Source of the DNA: Parascedosporium putredinis
Lineage: Eukaryota > Ascomycota > Sordariomycetes > Microascales > Microascaceae
Direction of reading: 5' to 3'
DNA length: 64,000 nucleotides
Assembly: GCA_949357655.1 (NCBI GenBank)
Contig: CASHTG010000012.1
Span: forward strand, 3,472,001-3,536,000
Shown: positions 34,912 through 48,100 of the stretch, in pieces
How the letters are laid out: each line of letters begins with the position of its first letter
How positions within the stretch are numbered: the stretch's first letter is position 1
The notes under the pieces: model-generated
The model's database searches: none
What the model saw: the letters and a program-made list of their open reading frames with translations, nothing else
What the model was told of the DNA's origin: nothing
Translations under genes and position numbers: made by a program

Positions 34912-36880
34912 AATGGTTCGTGCTGCTTTGGTTTGTAGCCGGCTCGATTCCACTCAGTCATTGATCGCATCCTGCCTCGCTACGCCGAGGAGGTGCTGTT
35001 TGTTGTATATACCTCCACAGATATCCATGACTCGCTTTTTGGTTTTGTTTTTTTCCTCTTTAACGAAGGTCGACGTCAGCCACATGCCGAACACGCCGGC
35101 CGAATCGAAGGTTTCGATTTTGGGCTGCCCTGCCGCTCAATAACAGTCAGCCCAGGTGCAAGCTGGCTGTCTGATTGAACGGTCTCACGAGAACCGAAAC
35201 ATGGCATCCCCGTTTTTCCTTGCTTCATCACCTCATCATCCAATCAAATCTACACCCTGAAGAGACGCTCTCAACCCGATTTGTCTCCAAATTATATACA
35301 TATATCTCGACCTTTTTCTACATTTTGGCATGTCGTCCTCGTCCACAAGAGTAAGGCTGGGAGGGCGACTAAGTGGAACTGAAAAGGAAAAGGAACGAAT
35401 CTTTGCGCGAAAAACAAAAATGGACTTGAAAGTCGCATCTGCGATGTGAACGGGGCCACGCGGACTTTGGGGCCAAATTTACGGGTCTGGGAGAATGATG
35501 ACGAGGCACGAAAGTCGCGCAGAGGTGATTCGACGGAGGGACTCTGTCGTTTTAAGTTATATACCCACGGAAGCAGCAGCAGGGGTGCTCTTGAAGAAGC
35601 GTGCGCGAGGAACAGAAGGCGATGACACCTACATCCTCGTGGTTTTGCTATCTTGCCTTCCGCTGGTGGGCAGGGCATGGCGGTGTCGCGCACTTGTGGC
35701 CACCGGCGCGGTAGCAGTGGTTGCGAAGGGAAGGGAGTAGGTTCATTAATGCGTTGCTTTATTTGTATGTGATGGGAAACCCGGTGTAAAGGAGCTGACA
35801 TTTCAGCCTGGCTTTTCTTTTGTTTCTTTATTCCCTTTCCTCTGTATCTCGCCTTGGATATTGAAGCATTTTCTTCTCCCTCTGTTACGTATCTGTACTC
35901 TTTGACGTTGCCGAAGCCCTTTTGCTTTCTTTCTTTTTCCTCTGTGCTTTCTTGCCTAAACCTTGCCTATTGATGTTCAAACGTTGGTGGGTTTAAGGGT
36001 GAGAAGGAGGGTGTAGCGTCCTCTCAGTTTCAACACATGTAACCCACAAAAAAGATATGAGGGAAGAATAAAATGGAGGAGGGTTGAAGGACGGGCCGAT
36101 GGCCGTATATGTATATTCACGTTCAGTCTTAAAATATCAATATTGGTCGAATGAGTGGAGTATCTCATTCCGAAGTTATATGGATATGAGAGGTTTCTGT
36201 TCCCCTTGTCTGACGTGTCTTACAGAGAGAGCATCTCCTAGTCCCCAGGTCACTCGTAGGCCAGCATGCACGTGGAAAGCTCGCAAAAGACTGACAAGGG
36301 GATTGAGGGGGAAGAAGGTCCCTTCTAGTTTACATGTGTTCCATGAAGCGAGTCGATTCAACAAGCTCTACTCTACTTCCCGCCCAGCCACCCCAGCTTG
36401 GGGCCGAGGCGATGGGAGAAGTGGATTGGAGAAGAAAGGTCAATAGCAAGAATAGAAATATATTTCTTTTTATGATTGAGAAGAAAAGAACCAAGGCTCC
36501 AGCATGATGCAATGAAGAAATAGAAAAGCAAAGGAAGCGCGCGGTAAGTTTCGGGTATGGAGGAACATGGGATGTCATGATGAACGGCGCTTTTAAAACG
36601 GTGGGAGAGTGCGTCTAGATGCAAAGAAAATGGGGGTCAAGCGCGGTAGATGAGGGTGAGGAGTTTATCGTACATGCTAGGAGAACCCTGGTTCCATGAC
36701 TTGAAGGAGGAAGCGGCACCCGTTACGGGAGAAAACAATGCCAACACGGAGGATATGAGGAACAAGAAGAGGAAGAAGAATAGGAAGGAAGAGAAGGAGA
36801 AGAAGGAAAAGAGGAGAGGGCACACAAAATGAGGTCAAGCCGTTCTCGGGAGGGTCCGGCTTTCGGCCCCCATCTTTGAT
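34912..36880. other. Convergent intergenic region
   Basis: About 2 kb between the 3' ends of the Galpha and carbonic anhydrase genes, T-rich near 35800-35960. No gene or RNA is recognised. Confidence 0.5.
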
Positions 36881-37851
36881 TTATCGAGCCGTCATGTTGG
36901 CACCACCATCCCGGAAGACAAGCATGGCGTGCTTTCCGCGGACGACCTCATCGGTGCCCACAGAGCCCCTCTGGATGCCGTCGGTGCCGACGCCAAGGTC
37001 CCGGAGGCGGCCGGTCGCGACGTCGAAGATGCAGCCGTGGACCTGGAGGCCGCGCTCGCGGACGGCGTCCCTGACGACCCAGTTGGCCAAGAGGGTGCTG
37101 ACGCCGGACTGGACGTTGAGCTCGGCGACCCTGACGGCGCGGGAGTGGTCGTCGCGGATGGAGTTGAGCTCTTCGGCGTGGGAGGAGGCGAGGGCCTTGA
37201 GCGGGGTGAGCCAGGTGTCGAGGACGCCGCCGACGCGCGAGGTGGAGGAGAGGGCGGCGGACGAGGCGGGGCAGGAGGAGTGGCCGCAGAGGATGATGTG
37301 CTTCACCTTGAGGTGGGCGACGGCGAACTCGAGGGAGGCCGAGGTGTTGATGTCGGTGGGGGAGATGATGTTGGCGAAGTTGCGGTGGACGAAGACGTCG
37401 CCGGGCTGGAGGCCGAGGATGGTGGTTTCTGGGATGCGGGAGTCGGAGCAGCCGATCCAGACTGGGTGGGAAGGGACAAGTTCGCCCCTGATGTTAGTCA
37501 AAAGATCTGGGGGGGCATGGAGCTAGCTATAGGTGCCAGGGGGCAGCGCTGCGATTCACTTACGGATGGAGGGGTCTCGCCGATGGCTTGGTTCTTGAAG
37601 AAGACGGGGTTCTGGTGCGACTTGTAACCGGCCCAGGCCTGGTTAGAGCTCAGGGCGTAGTGGTACTTGTCCTCTGCGTAAGATCGTTAGCTCTGTCCTT
37701 GTGTTTTTGAAGTAATGGATAGCTCCCCGGGGGAGAAACCGAGCAGCGGAAGCTCGGGAGGAGAAGGAAGCATCTTGTGTCTGAGAGCTCCAGCCTTGGG
37801 CTTCTTCCGGGAGGAGGGGGGAGGAGTCTTGTTCTTACCGCCTTCGTACAT
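36881..37851 (-). CDS. Beta-class carbonic anhydrase
   Basis: Zinc enzyme interconverting CO2 and bicarbonate. Three exons: 37851-37839, 37673-37564 and 37487-36881, about 243 aa. The zinc and active-site set is clear: Cys and the Asp/Arg dyad in WIGCSDSR, and the His/Cys pair in IILCGHSSC. Substrate-tunnel residues lie in LGLQPGDVFVHRNFANIISP. The usual Gly-Gly after the second Cys is replaced here by PASS. The N-terminus (MYEGEDKYHYALSSN) shows no mitochondrial presequence, so a cytosolic enzyme is likely. The exon 2/3 junction is out of frame as written. One base missing in the C run near 37572 and one in the G run near 37486 would restore it. Exon 1 is only 13 nt and is the weakest part of the model. 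Confidence 0.88.
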
Positions 37852-40783
37852 GTTTTCTGTCAATGGATTATAAAATTAGAGAGGAGCGAAGAGTCGAGTT
37901 GATGTGCAAAAGGGAGCTTGGATTCTTTTTCTTCTTGAGGTCCGGGCCCAAAAAGATCTATATGTAATGAGAATGGTAATGTATATATAATGATGGTGCC
38001 TCGCCGGGAGCTGGGTATCAGAAAGGAAGTGGAAAACGAAAGATGCTTGACAGGAAGAAACAAGAAGAAGAAAGGAGGAAGAGAGAGGAAGAGGAAGGAG
38101 ATCACAAGCTCAGCTTGGGATCAGCAGTACTATATAACATCTACGAGGAGATTCGAGTCGAAACGGAGGAGGGAAGGGGGAGAAGAGAAAAAAGAAGGGA
38201 CGAATTAACATGCTCTCTCGTATTGTCAGGGATCCCAGGAGAGCTCGTGCTCGGTTCCGGGAGTTCGTCCGGACAAGGCAAGGGACAGTCCCGAATCAGA
38301 AGCAAGGGATGGCATTTTGGCGGGGTGAAGGGGCTCCCAGAGCCAAAGAGCGCGGTCGCAAAGGTTCAGGAGATCATGTAGTGGTGAAGTTCGAGAGGTG
38401 TTTCATGTTCTTCGAGGATGTGAAGAGTACGGTTCGCCATCACGGACATGCGCATCTTAGGATGTACTTCTGTCTCTCTCGCTCTCTCTCTCTCTCTTCG
38501 CTTGTGCGCAGTCGCGCAACGGACCAACAGCTTCCTTCCTAGCTCGTTTGAACCATTTTCTGGTGTATACGGGGCGGCTATTTTGCAAAACCAAAGCTCG
38601 CAAATTAGACGTGGAAGCTCTGTTTCTCCCCCAATTTTCCAAGATGGGAGGCAGGAGCCGGAGGTGCCCCTCGCTCCTGCCATGGGGATGAGTGGAGGGG
38701 CATGGTCAGTGGCAGCAGGGGGAAGCCATCAATTTCACATCACAGTTTTCCATCAACTAACGTTAACCTTGTTTTTCCTTCGAGTGGATCGTGCAGGGTT
38801 GACACACGAGGTCCTTGATTTGGGGGTCCTTTCTTTTTCTTTTTCTTTTTGACCTCTTTCGCTAATTTGCAAGTAGAGATGCGCTGCATGCATGTTCGAC
38901 CTGCGAGATCCAAGCGCCGAACCTGCTCCTCGAGCAAAATGCGTGCGCCAGGCAAAGCAATCGCAGCAATCACAGCAATAGAGGGTCAAAGACAGGAACC
39001 TGCGCCTTTGCCTCCTTGAGAACCGAGCCTCGCCGTCAGTCTTTTGCGTCTATCCTGTGCCGGGTGTGCCCTGGCCTCTCCTTGGCAAGGCTAAAATCGC
39101 CCTCGCTGGCCCCAACCTACAAGCACGCTTCCCAGGCTTGGCTCGCGATGAAACACATTGCGGCAGGTCCCCTTGTTTCCCACGCACCCGCGTTGCAAAC
39201 GGGATCCGGGGTGTCGCCCCCACAACAGCCTATGAGCTGTCTACTTTAACCCCTTGTCGTCCTCATCTGAGCCGGAAACCTGGGCCAGGGATACCAAAGT
39301 CTCCGTACGGGGTCGGGAGGAGAGTCTGGGAAGGGATCCTGGGACAGCCTAAAGTGGAAGGGGACCCCTTTGATAATAGAGCAATAGAGTATTATCGGTC
39401 TCTCTGAGCCCGGTTGCACAAGCTCCAGAGCTCACCCCACGCTGGCTCATCGGATTCTAGCACCGAGCCGCCCCATCAAAAGTGAGGAGTCGGAAGCCAG
39501 CCATGGGGGACCATTAGGCATTGGCCCCTATTCACCATCGGTCACTATTCGAACCTGTAACGTCTTTGCGTCAGATAGCTTTCAACGCCCATGAGATGAG
39601 TCCCCTGATCCCGGCCTCAAGCCCGGGGGCTTGTTTTGTTTGTCTGGCCTTCATTCTCCATCTCGTGCACACCTTTCTCTCTCTCTCAATTTCCTTCGCT
39701 TATGTCGTCGATTGGAAAATGGTACTTCATTTCTGTACGTTTTGGTGCAAGCCTCCCCCTTTTAATGCATAGTAGAACCCAAGTTATTATCCCATATCAT
39801 GGATGAGACGTCAAGAATCAGTCATGTCCGGTAGAGCATGGGGTAGAGACCACATGTTATTCATTTATCCTGAAAAGCCTTTGGTGATGTAGATCGTTCC
39901 TCACCTCCCGCTCTCTCGAGGCTATATCGAAGACCATTAAGCTATCACCAGTCTACGATGAGATGAGAAGATCATGTTCTGGGTCTATAGCCGCGCCAAT
40001 GTAGTATACACACAAAAAGGCAGAATTAGCCCGGAGTCGACAGACCATGGACCAAAAACAGAGAGGTTCTAGAATCCCCCGGCCCGATTAACTGCAATCT
40101 CTGACCAGATCCCTCGGAGGCCCACCGGCACCTCCGTCGTCAATCCACCCGACGATTCATGCTGGGATGGATATGCATGAGCTGGTCAGCTATAGCCTTG
40201 CGTCCTATTCTCCACGCACGATCTTGGGACTGGGAGAAAGATGTCTCGGCTTCTGAGCGACGGCGGTTGTTGTGTGGGGAGAAAAGCCACTCAAATCAGC
40301 ACATGGAGTTCCAGACCTTGAATTTGTGCGAGGCCCAACAGGTGTGGAAATGGATGATGCGATGGGATTATGGCGGCCTATACTACATGTATCAACAAAT
40401 GCCATTTGTGAGAGGTTGTAAAAATGTAATTGATGAATCTCCGAATTAAGCATCGAAGCTCTCTCCTCGGATCTCTGCCGAGTCGGAGTCGTCTCTTGAC
40501 AGACGGACGACCTTGCTTGCTCGCCTACCGTGAAACCTTGCCTTCCTTTCCCCTGGCGGAAAAAAAGAACAAGGAGGGAAAAAGGAAAAAAAAACCTACC
40601 ACACACACCCACACACAACACACCCGAAACCATGAACAAACAGACGCCCCTCCCCTTCCCATCCACCAATTAATCATCCCAGTCGCATTCTGAACTGAGC
40701 AGCACGCTCGCAAAGCCCGCTCGCAAGCACGAGCAACCCGAAGGGAGGCCGCGTATCCCACCACCGCCCAGCTCACTCCTCGC
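37852..40783. other. Divergent intergenic region
   Basis: 2.9 kb between the starts of carbonic anhydrase and the methyltransferase. It has a CT-rich patch near 38470-38500. No ORF with conserved features is seen. Confidence 0.5.
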
Positions 40784-42317
40784 ATGCTGGCCTACCGCAC
40801 GTCAACCCGCCGATGGCGGTGGCCCACGGCCCCAAGGCTGAGCTCCAACCTGACCTCAGCCTCGCCCTCCGATCGTCGGGCCTACACACATCGACGGCTG
40901 CGCTCAAGGCGCGCTCGACGACGCCGCCGAGACCCGCGTAAGAATCTTTTTTCATTTTTTTCTTCAGAGTCGCTTTCCCCTTCCTTCCCTCCTGTTAAGA
41001 GTTTGGCGATTATGAGCCCAGCCATCCCGTCTCCAAAGTAACCCGCCCCCAACCGGCAAGCTCCGGTCGATATCAGAATCCCGAGAGCTCACATACGTAC
41101 GCATATCTCTATCAATCTCTCTTTCTAACTCTCACCACAGACCTAAACCAAGACCTCAGACTCCCCACCCCAAAACCCCCAGCCAAACTCAACCCCAACC
41201 CCAACCCAAAACTCGGGCCCAAAACCACCCTCCCTTCCCCCCCTCCTCCTCCTCCTCCTCCCCCACCACCCTCCGCCGCCACCCCTCCTCCCCCAACGCC
41301 AAAAAGCTCATCACCGCCCCTCTCGCCGGCGCCCTCGCCCTCGCCGTCGTCTTCGGCTACTTCGTCTCCGTCTCCGTCCTCGGCCCCACGTCCTCCTCAG
41401 CCAGCGGCGACGAGACCCTCTCGTAGACCCCCTCGTCGTATCGAACCACAACGTCCCCGCAGGCACCTGCGCCGCCACCCCCACGGGCCGACCCACTTCC
41501 CTAGCCGGCATCTCCGCCGCCGAATTCGACCGCGAGCTCGACTACGAGGAGTCCAAGACGGGCGTGACCAAGCTACGCGAGAAACTCGCCGGCCGCGCCG
41601 TCGGCCACGTCCTCGAGGTCGCCGTCGGCACGGGCCGCAATTTCAGCCTCTACGACTGGGACTCCCTTGCCGCCGCCACGTCCGGGCAAGAACAGCGACA
41701 GCAGCGGCTCCTCTCCTTCACGGGCCTCGACATCGCCAAGGACATGCTCGACGTAGCCGCCACCAAGCTCCAAAAGTCCCCTCCCTCCTCGGCTCCGACC
41801 CTCCCACCGTCGCCGTCCTCCGCGACCCCTCGGGCCAAGTCGCCGCCGGCGCCGTCGAATTCCTCGACGGCGCCATCCGCCTCGTCAAGGCCAACGCCCT
41901 CTCCTTCCTGCCCCCACCACCACCACCCCCTCGTCGCCACCCACCAATCCCCCCTCCCCGCCCAAGTACGACACCATCATCCAGACCTTTGGCCTCTGCA
42001 GCGTATCCGACCCCTCCGCCGTCCTGTCCAACCTCGCCTCCGCCCTCGTCCCCGGGACCGGCCGCATCCTCCTCCTCGAGCACGGCCGTGGCACCTGGGG
42101 CATCGTCAACTGGTGGCTCGACAGGCACGCCCCGGAGCACTTTCGCAAGTACGGTTGCTGGTGGAACAGGGACCTCGAGCGCATCGTGAGAGACGCGGCG
42201 CGCACGAGCGGGCTCCCCGGCCCCGAGGGCCAGCCCAAGATCGAGGTCGTTCGCGTGGAAAGGCCCTCGTACCAAGGGGGTACGGTCCTCTGGATCGAGC
42301 TCAAGGTTGTGGAGTAG
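40784..42317 (+). CDS. Oms1-like mitochondrial methyltransferase
   Basis: Predicted SAM-dependent methyltransferase anchored in the mitochondrial inner membrane. Two exons: 40784-40937 and 41141-42317, about 445 aa. Exon 1 encodes an Arg-rich presequence (MLAYRTSTRRWRWPTAPRL). After a Pro-rich linker comes one membrane segment (LAGALALAVVFGYFVSVSVL). The catalytic domain has motif I LEVAVGTGRNFSLY, then FTGLDIAKDMLDVA, the post-motif DTIIQTFGLCSVSDP, LVPGTGRILLLEHGRG, and a C-terminal WGIVNWWLDRHAPEHFRKYG. Yeast Oms1 has the same TM-plus-methyltransferase plan; its substrate is unsettled. At least four frame breaks occur in this very C-rich gene (about 41220-41300, 41420, 41790 and 41950). 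A total of 1 mod 3 missing bases fits the exon lengths. The Pro-rich linker is therefore uncertain residue by residue. Confidence 0.78.
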
Positions 42318-43628
42318 AACGGGGGTCCGGGTTCCGTCTCGCGAACTTTGGAAGCACGCATGCTCTGTGGGCGGCCTGTGCATGTACGATGACTGAATGC
42401 TAGAAAGAGATGGGGCTACCTTGTAAAGATAGGTGCGATATTATATGTAGAAAGTTATTAGATCTTGGTCACATTCCCCGCTTCCCCACATCTCTTGAAC
42501 CATCCAACCTTTCAATAGACAGCGTTGATCCTGCAATTACGTGTAGACACCAGGCACTTCTCGTCATATCTCTAGGCTCGGGTGTCACGGTCACGTCGAG
42601 TGGTACGAGGGAGGAGAAGGCGCAAGGGCTACGTGGCTAAGCAAACCCGAAAAGAAAAAGAAACGAGAGAGGACCGTCGCAGGGAACAGACTTCAAGTAA
42701 AAGTAGAGTAGATCATCAATTTCGTATGTGGTTTATATCTTTGGCAAACCGCGTTTCCTTCTCCGCCATCGCTCAATCCTCTTCTTTCTTTCCTACCTGA
42801 CGCTCACTTGAAAGAACATGTAGGTATGATACACCACCACACTTTGCGCTCTGCGTTGTCTAGATATCCCATGTGTACATCTCCACCCCACCGTCGCCTT
42901 GTTCCACCTCAAGACAGCGTGTTGCGCACGCGGACAGGCTTTGCCTATCCCCACGACATAAGGGGTATCAATTAGAGTACACGGAGAATTAGATGGAGGA
43001 GGATATAGTCTCCTCACAAACCTAATCTCACCAGCTTCCGGTTCTTCCGAAGCAGGTTAAAGCAGGGTAAAAGAAAAGGGCAGGGCGGGGGTGTGCTGGT
43101 AGTGTAAAAGACGCAAACAGACCAAGGCTGGAACGAATCGAAATAACACGCAGAAAAGAGGAGAGTGGAAAATGGGTACACAAAAGTGTGAAAGAACAAG
43201 CAAGCAAAGCAGACCAGCCCAGTATCCAGTATCGCAGACTCCTTCGTAAACGCCGCCGAGGAAATTGTACAATGGGGGAGGTATCGTGAATCCCCCTTTT
43301 GGTTTTCCTTCCCGTCATACAAAAAGAATCAAAGCCAGTACTCTTTCTGGCCTGACCCTGCCGGACGCCGTGGCTTGGTGACCCCATCCGTTGTGCTGTC
43401 TTGAGCACTTTTGTCTTTCTGTATTTCCAATCTTTTAGTTTTGTTTTGTTTAAGCCCTTGAGTCTCAACCCTTTTTCTTCTTCTTTCAGCCAGTTCCCCA
43501 GCATAGATTGCTTTGATTTTGGGACTTGATTCCGGGCGCCATGTTTGCGCGGGGATAGCCTAGGGGTTCATCCCGGGCTTAGTTCCTTCCTCATTCATCG
43601 TTCGTCGTGGCGATGCCCCTCGAGCCGT
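42318..43628. other. Convergent intergenic region
   Basis: 1.3 kb between two 3' ends. No gene is recognised. Confidence 0.5.
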
Positions 43629-45150
43629 TTAGTACGCGTCGAGCAGGCCATCGAGCTCCTCAAGTTCCATGGTCTCGGGAGTCTGGTCCCAGTCCAGGAG
43701 CCTGCCAATCTTGCCCCAGTTGTCCTCTCCGTCTTTTCTAAAATTGTTTGCAAATGGGCTCGGCTTCATCGTGGGGCTTACCACCATGGCCATGGAAGCC
43801 CAGCTGCCGCTCCCAAACCGGTGATCGTAGAAGATAGAGTCGAACCTGGACGAGTCCGAGTCCAAGCTTAGAATGGAATCGTTCGGGTCGTCTAGAATGG
43901 TGATGGTTTCTTTGCCCATCTTGCGTTTTTGCAAACCATTGGCCGTTTGCGTAAACTCACGCTCGTCGCGTTCTAGGGAGGCGAGGCGCCGCGCGTACGG
44001 CGCTCGCGGTCGAGAGCAAGGCTTGCGCGAGAGGAACCCATGGAAGTGGCGTGACTATCGAGGTCATCGTCCATATCATCAAGCTCAGGCGACGACAGGT
44101 CAACCTCGGGCGAAGGGCTCATGGCTCTCCGGGTGATTGTGTCCGAGATAATCTCCGTCTCATCTATTACCACATCATCGTCCGAGTCGTCGGCGGGGTC
44201 AAGATTAAGCTCGTCGCCGGAGATGGAAGGGGATGTTGTGACAGGCTTTGGAAGAGTGAAGAGGAGAGGCTGAGTTGGGAAAGGCTGGCGTGCAGAGGTG
44301 GTGAGGAAGAAGTATGTACGCCTAGGGTGAACGGCCTCCAACTCCTTCGCGAGAGGACAGGGGCAGGTTTCCTTCCAGCAGGTCCTTTTCAAGAAGGAGG
44401 CTAGGCGGGATGAGATGATGGCACAGGGGTTTGCGGAGCTAAGGAGACGGGCGACTTGTTAGCAAAATGTGGCAACGCAAAGCGGTCGCAAAACGCAAGG
44501 GCCTAGTTGGCGGCAAGCATCTCGCGCCCGGGGCACTCTCGATCCTCGCAGGAGCAGAGAGTGGCGACGACGGGTAGGGCGGGTGGAAGAGGGCGGGGCA
44601 ACATACTGCTGAACGACTGTCAACCGCTGGGCGAGCACGGCTGCTAATTCCTTGACGAGATGGGGCCGGTTCCCGGTTGCTTGGAGCTGGGCAACGACGG
44701 CCTCGACGATCTCGTCATTGATCTCCTCCGAGCTCTCCTTCTTGGCGGCCTTGGAGCGCCGAGAACTATCTGCGGGCGCGCTCTCCTGCTGGGCGAAGCC
44801 AAGGGCGACGGCGTGGCCTCCGGCGAGGGTGGAGGGGTATGCTCGTATTTCGTACGGGTGGCGGGATGCGAGGAAGGAGAGTCGTCGATATGGGCTCGTT
44901 TTAACCTCTTGGGCTGAGGGGATTGTGAGAGGGTAGGAGAGGATTCGGTCTGGGAGGCGTTGCGGCTCGGGCTCGGAGAGAGGGAGGACATCGGGGTCGA
45001 GGCTGAGGTCGACGTTGATGTCGAAGAGACAGCGGCGGCAGCGGCGGCGGCGGCAGCAGCAGCAGCAGCAGCTCGGGCGGCATGCGTCATGGGGACGTGG
45101 ATACCGAGCGACGGCAAGGAGAGAGACTTGCGCCTCGTGTTATACGGCAT
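43629..45150 (-). CDS. Gds1-type winged-helix domain protein
   Basis: Likely nuclear regulator. Yeast GDS1 is linked to nuclear control of mitochondrial function, but the molecular role is unknown. Two exons: 45150-44607 and 44438-43629, about 451 aa. The N-terminus is MPYNTRRKSLSLPSLGIHVP, then a poly-Ala run (~residues 26-40) and a Ser/Pro/Thr-rich stretch. The winged-helix domain spans about residues 140-230: EEINDEIVEAVVAQL, SANPCAIISSRLASFLKR, CPLAKELEAVHPRRTYFFL and TTSARQPFP. Acidic low-complexity sequence follows (ADDSDDDVVIDE), and the C-terminus is ETMELEELDGLLDAY. Frame breaks lie near 44803 (T/G run) and near 43980 (C run). With both, exon lengths total exactly 452 codons. Confidence 0.8.
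45028..45072. repeat. GCN repeat encoding poly-alanine
   Basis: A run of GCN/GGC units (read on the minus strand) codes for about 15 alanines near the N-terminus of the Gds1-type protein. It is likely length-variable. Confidence 0.75.
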
Positions 45151-48100
45151 TGTTTGGAAGGATAGACGTATGATGGTAAATGTGCACTATTGTCTTTGGG
45201 ATTCTAATTCCGAATCGCATCAAGGAGGCGAGAAAAGGAAACTCGATTGTTTGAGTCGGTAGGAAGTTTGGCTGCCTACAGACGTTGTTCTTTGGGAGAA
45301 GGGGGTGTGTGGGTGGATGTGGGTGGATGTGTTTGGGAAAAGGAAGGGAAAAAGGGGAGGCAGACAAGGCAACACAGGTACACCGGCGATATGATTTGCG
45401 CCCTCTACGATGTTGACCGTACTACTAGGTCTAGGCACGAGGAGGTGGCGAGTGATGTTGGAGAAGAGAGTCAATGTGGATGGCGAGGTGACGAAAGGGA
45501 GGAATAACAATGAGGAGGGAAACCAGAGACATTGATGGAGACGGAGGTGGAGAGCGAAAGAGGCAGGGGCAGCTCATGGGAAGGTAGCGCGGGCGAACTT
45601 TTTTCTTTTTTTCTCCTCTTTCCGACTTTTTTTTTCCTCTCTCCATCTTTCCTTTCCATCGACAAAGTACCATTACTTTTTCCCACTCTGTTTCATGATT
45701 CCCTTCGCTCTGGTTGGTTGGAGCTTGTCCCCCACCCACAGCTCACTCGTCTTTTTTCTTTCTTTTTCCCCCTTTCTTTTTCTTTTTCGGCCATTTTCTT
45801 TTGTTTTTGGGGGCGGTGGGGAGGGGCGTCGTCTTGCTTTTCTTGCTCTTTCCTTTTTGCTCCCGACTGCCCTTGTTTGTCTAGATTCCTCTTTCCTATA
45901 GAGGACCTGGTTTTCTTTTTCCTTTTTTCTTTCTGTTTCTTTCTTCTTTTTCCCTCTTGGAATCCCTCAATCCCTTTCTTGGATTCAAGTCATATTTCCT
46001 CTTCGGTTTCGCAAGCAGGCGAGGGCGAGGGCGAGGTGAATTATTATGCCCGCCCATAACTGCTTGGCGTTTGTCACCGCCTTTTAAGTCGCTTCGAATG
46101 GATTGATATTATTGTCTGACCCTTGAACGATCTTGCCCAGACCCAAAATCGACCCAATCCGGCTGCAGGTCATGGTCCGGTGCCTGTTCACTTTTTTTCC
46201 TTCCCTTTTCCTTTTCCTTTCCCTGTCCTCTCTCCCCTCTTCTCACTGACAGCCTGTATCCTTTTTCTTCAATGTTCTTCTTGCTTTCTTCCTTTGTCCT
46301 TCCTTTCTCTATCTCTCTTTCGCCTTAGCGCCTTAGTTCTCTTCGGGATATTATGCCCGGCTTTTCCTGTCAGGAAGGGCAGCTCACCCCCATCTCGTCC
46401 CCTTTCCTTTGCTTTGCTCTGGATGAATCGAGACCGACCTTGCTTTTTCCACAATTCTTTCTTTTTCCCCACCTCGCTTCAGTGTTTGTTTTTTATGACC
46501 GGCCTAGCTAGCCTGGTTCGAACGGCTCCCGCGCGGTATTATTACTTGGGCCCCGTTTGGGGGTAGCTGGTGTAGTGTACTTGTAATTCGTAATTGCTGC
46601 CTCATCTGTAGTTCACAATGATGCCTCGGGAGGGGTCTCTACCTACAAGCAAGGCAGTGGGAGCCTCAACAACAAAGTTTGTACACAACACCACACCATC
46701 TGACGAGGGTTTGATGGCGAGACGGGGAGCGCAAGACGTAGCTGCTTGTTGTGGATCTGGGATGCAACATTTTCGTCAATGTACCATGGATTTGTCCCGG
46801 TCGTGGTGGGCCTAGTGCGAATCGACCAACCGGGCGCCTTCCCTTTGGCGACAAGATCCAATGGCTCTTTCCCTCAGCCGGCCCAGCCATGAGGTAAGAA
46901 GGCGAGCTACGGCAGACTACGGCAGAACTAGCAGACTGGCAGACTCGCAGACTCGCACCCTCCAAGTACCTGACCGGTTGCCGAAGATTTTCCCGCCAGT
47001 AACGACGGCTTTTGTAAGCCCCCAAGGCCCCCAATTAGTTATTACTAACTTCTCGACCCTAGTTCGGACGACAATGGAGTCTGTCATCAATTGCTCAGAG
47101 AGGACCCCAAAAGGAAACTAGGGGAATCCAAGGAGCCACAGAGGTGAACAGCAAACCCTACCGGGCAGCTCAAAATGGATTCAACTTGATCTATGCGCCT
47201 TTGATCCACAGCCACTTTCGCCTTGCACTCCTCGCTGGTTCCTGCGTTTTACTGGGTCCAGTGGGGGTTCTCTGTTTTTTTTTTTTTTCCTTTCTTCTTT
47301 TCTTTTAATAACAGTCTTCCTCTTTTTGTTTTTGTTTTCTTCTATTCCTTTTCTTCCATGCCTCTTCCGTATAACCCACATTTTTCATGCTCTCCCACTT
47401 GATATCCCTCCAGCTCCAGTGGGTCCCTTGTAAACATCAATGCCTGACGGGGTCACTGGCGCCTTGCCCAAACAGAAGGGCAAGGAAAGAACATAACATT
47501 ATTAGAAGGAAAAGGAAATCGAGAAGCCCTTTACATGAACTTTGAGGAAAAGAGCTTTTGGAGCATTCGGGCTGTGATTCTCAGGTCTCCTCTATCTCAC
47601 CTCACGTGTCCTTCTGACGAGCTGAGAGCTCGGGCTCAGAGGTCGAATACTTGTTATTGATATCGATTCTTTCGGGGGTCCCTTTTCTCCTTGCGCTTTG
47701 CATTAGACTCCGTCGAGCGTATTCTTGAAAGGTGAATATGGATATTACCGTCGAGGCCAATACATCGAACTCACGCGTGAGATTAATAATATCAATGATC
47801 CATCTGAACGGGTCAGCCCCGGAACCTGAGGCTTTGAAAGACACGGTCAGTGTCTAGTACCCTCGTACATCATATTGGCTGACCCTTTTACCCACATCTC
47901 CCCGGCACTCGCAGATGAGCACGACAGGAATCGAGCCCGGGTTCAAGACCCGCTGGAGTACATATTGTGGAACCGATTCGTGTGCGTGTGGACGAATGTG
48001 CGTGTGGTGTCCACAGAAAAGGGCCAGATTGGGCGCTCTCCTTCTTTCTAAGCTCCAGCTTGAAAGAAAGCGAGTTAATACAAGTACTTCCACCTGCTTG

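Noticed and set aside
45532..46059. 175-aa Phe/Ser/Leu-rich ORF
   Set aside because: It is translation of a long T/C-rich tract; no real membrane-protein pattern or conserved residues.
47910..47995. tRNA-like sequence (GAATCGAGCCCGGG-type T-arm motif on the minus strand)
   Set aside because: A T-arm-like motif and partial acceptor pairing (5 of 7) exist, but there is no proper D-arm and no 7-nt anticodon loop with U33. At most it is a decayed fragment.
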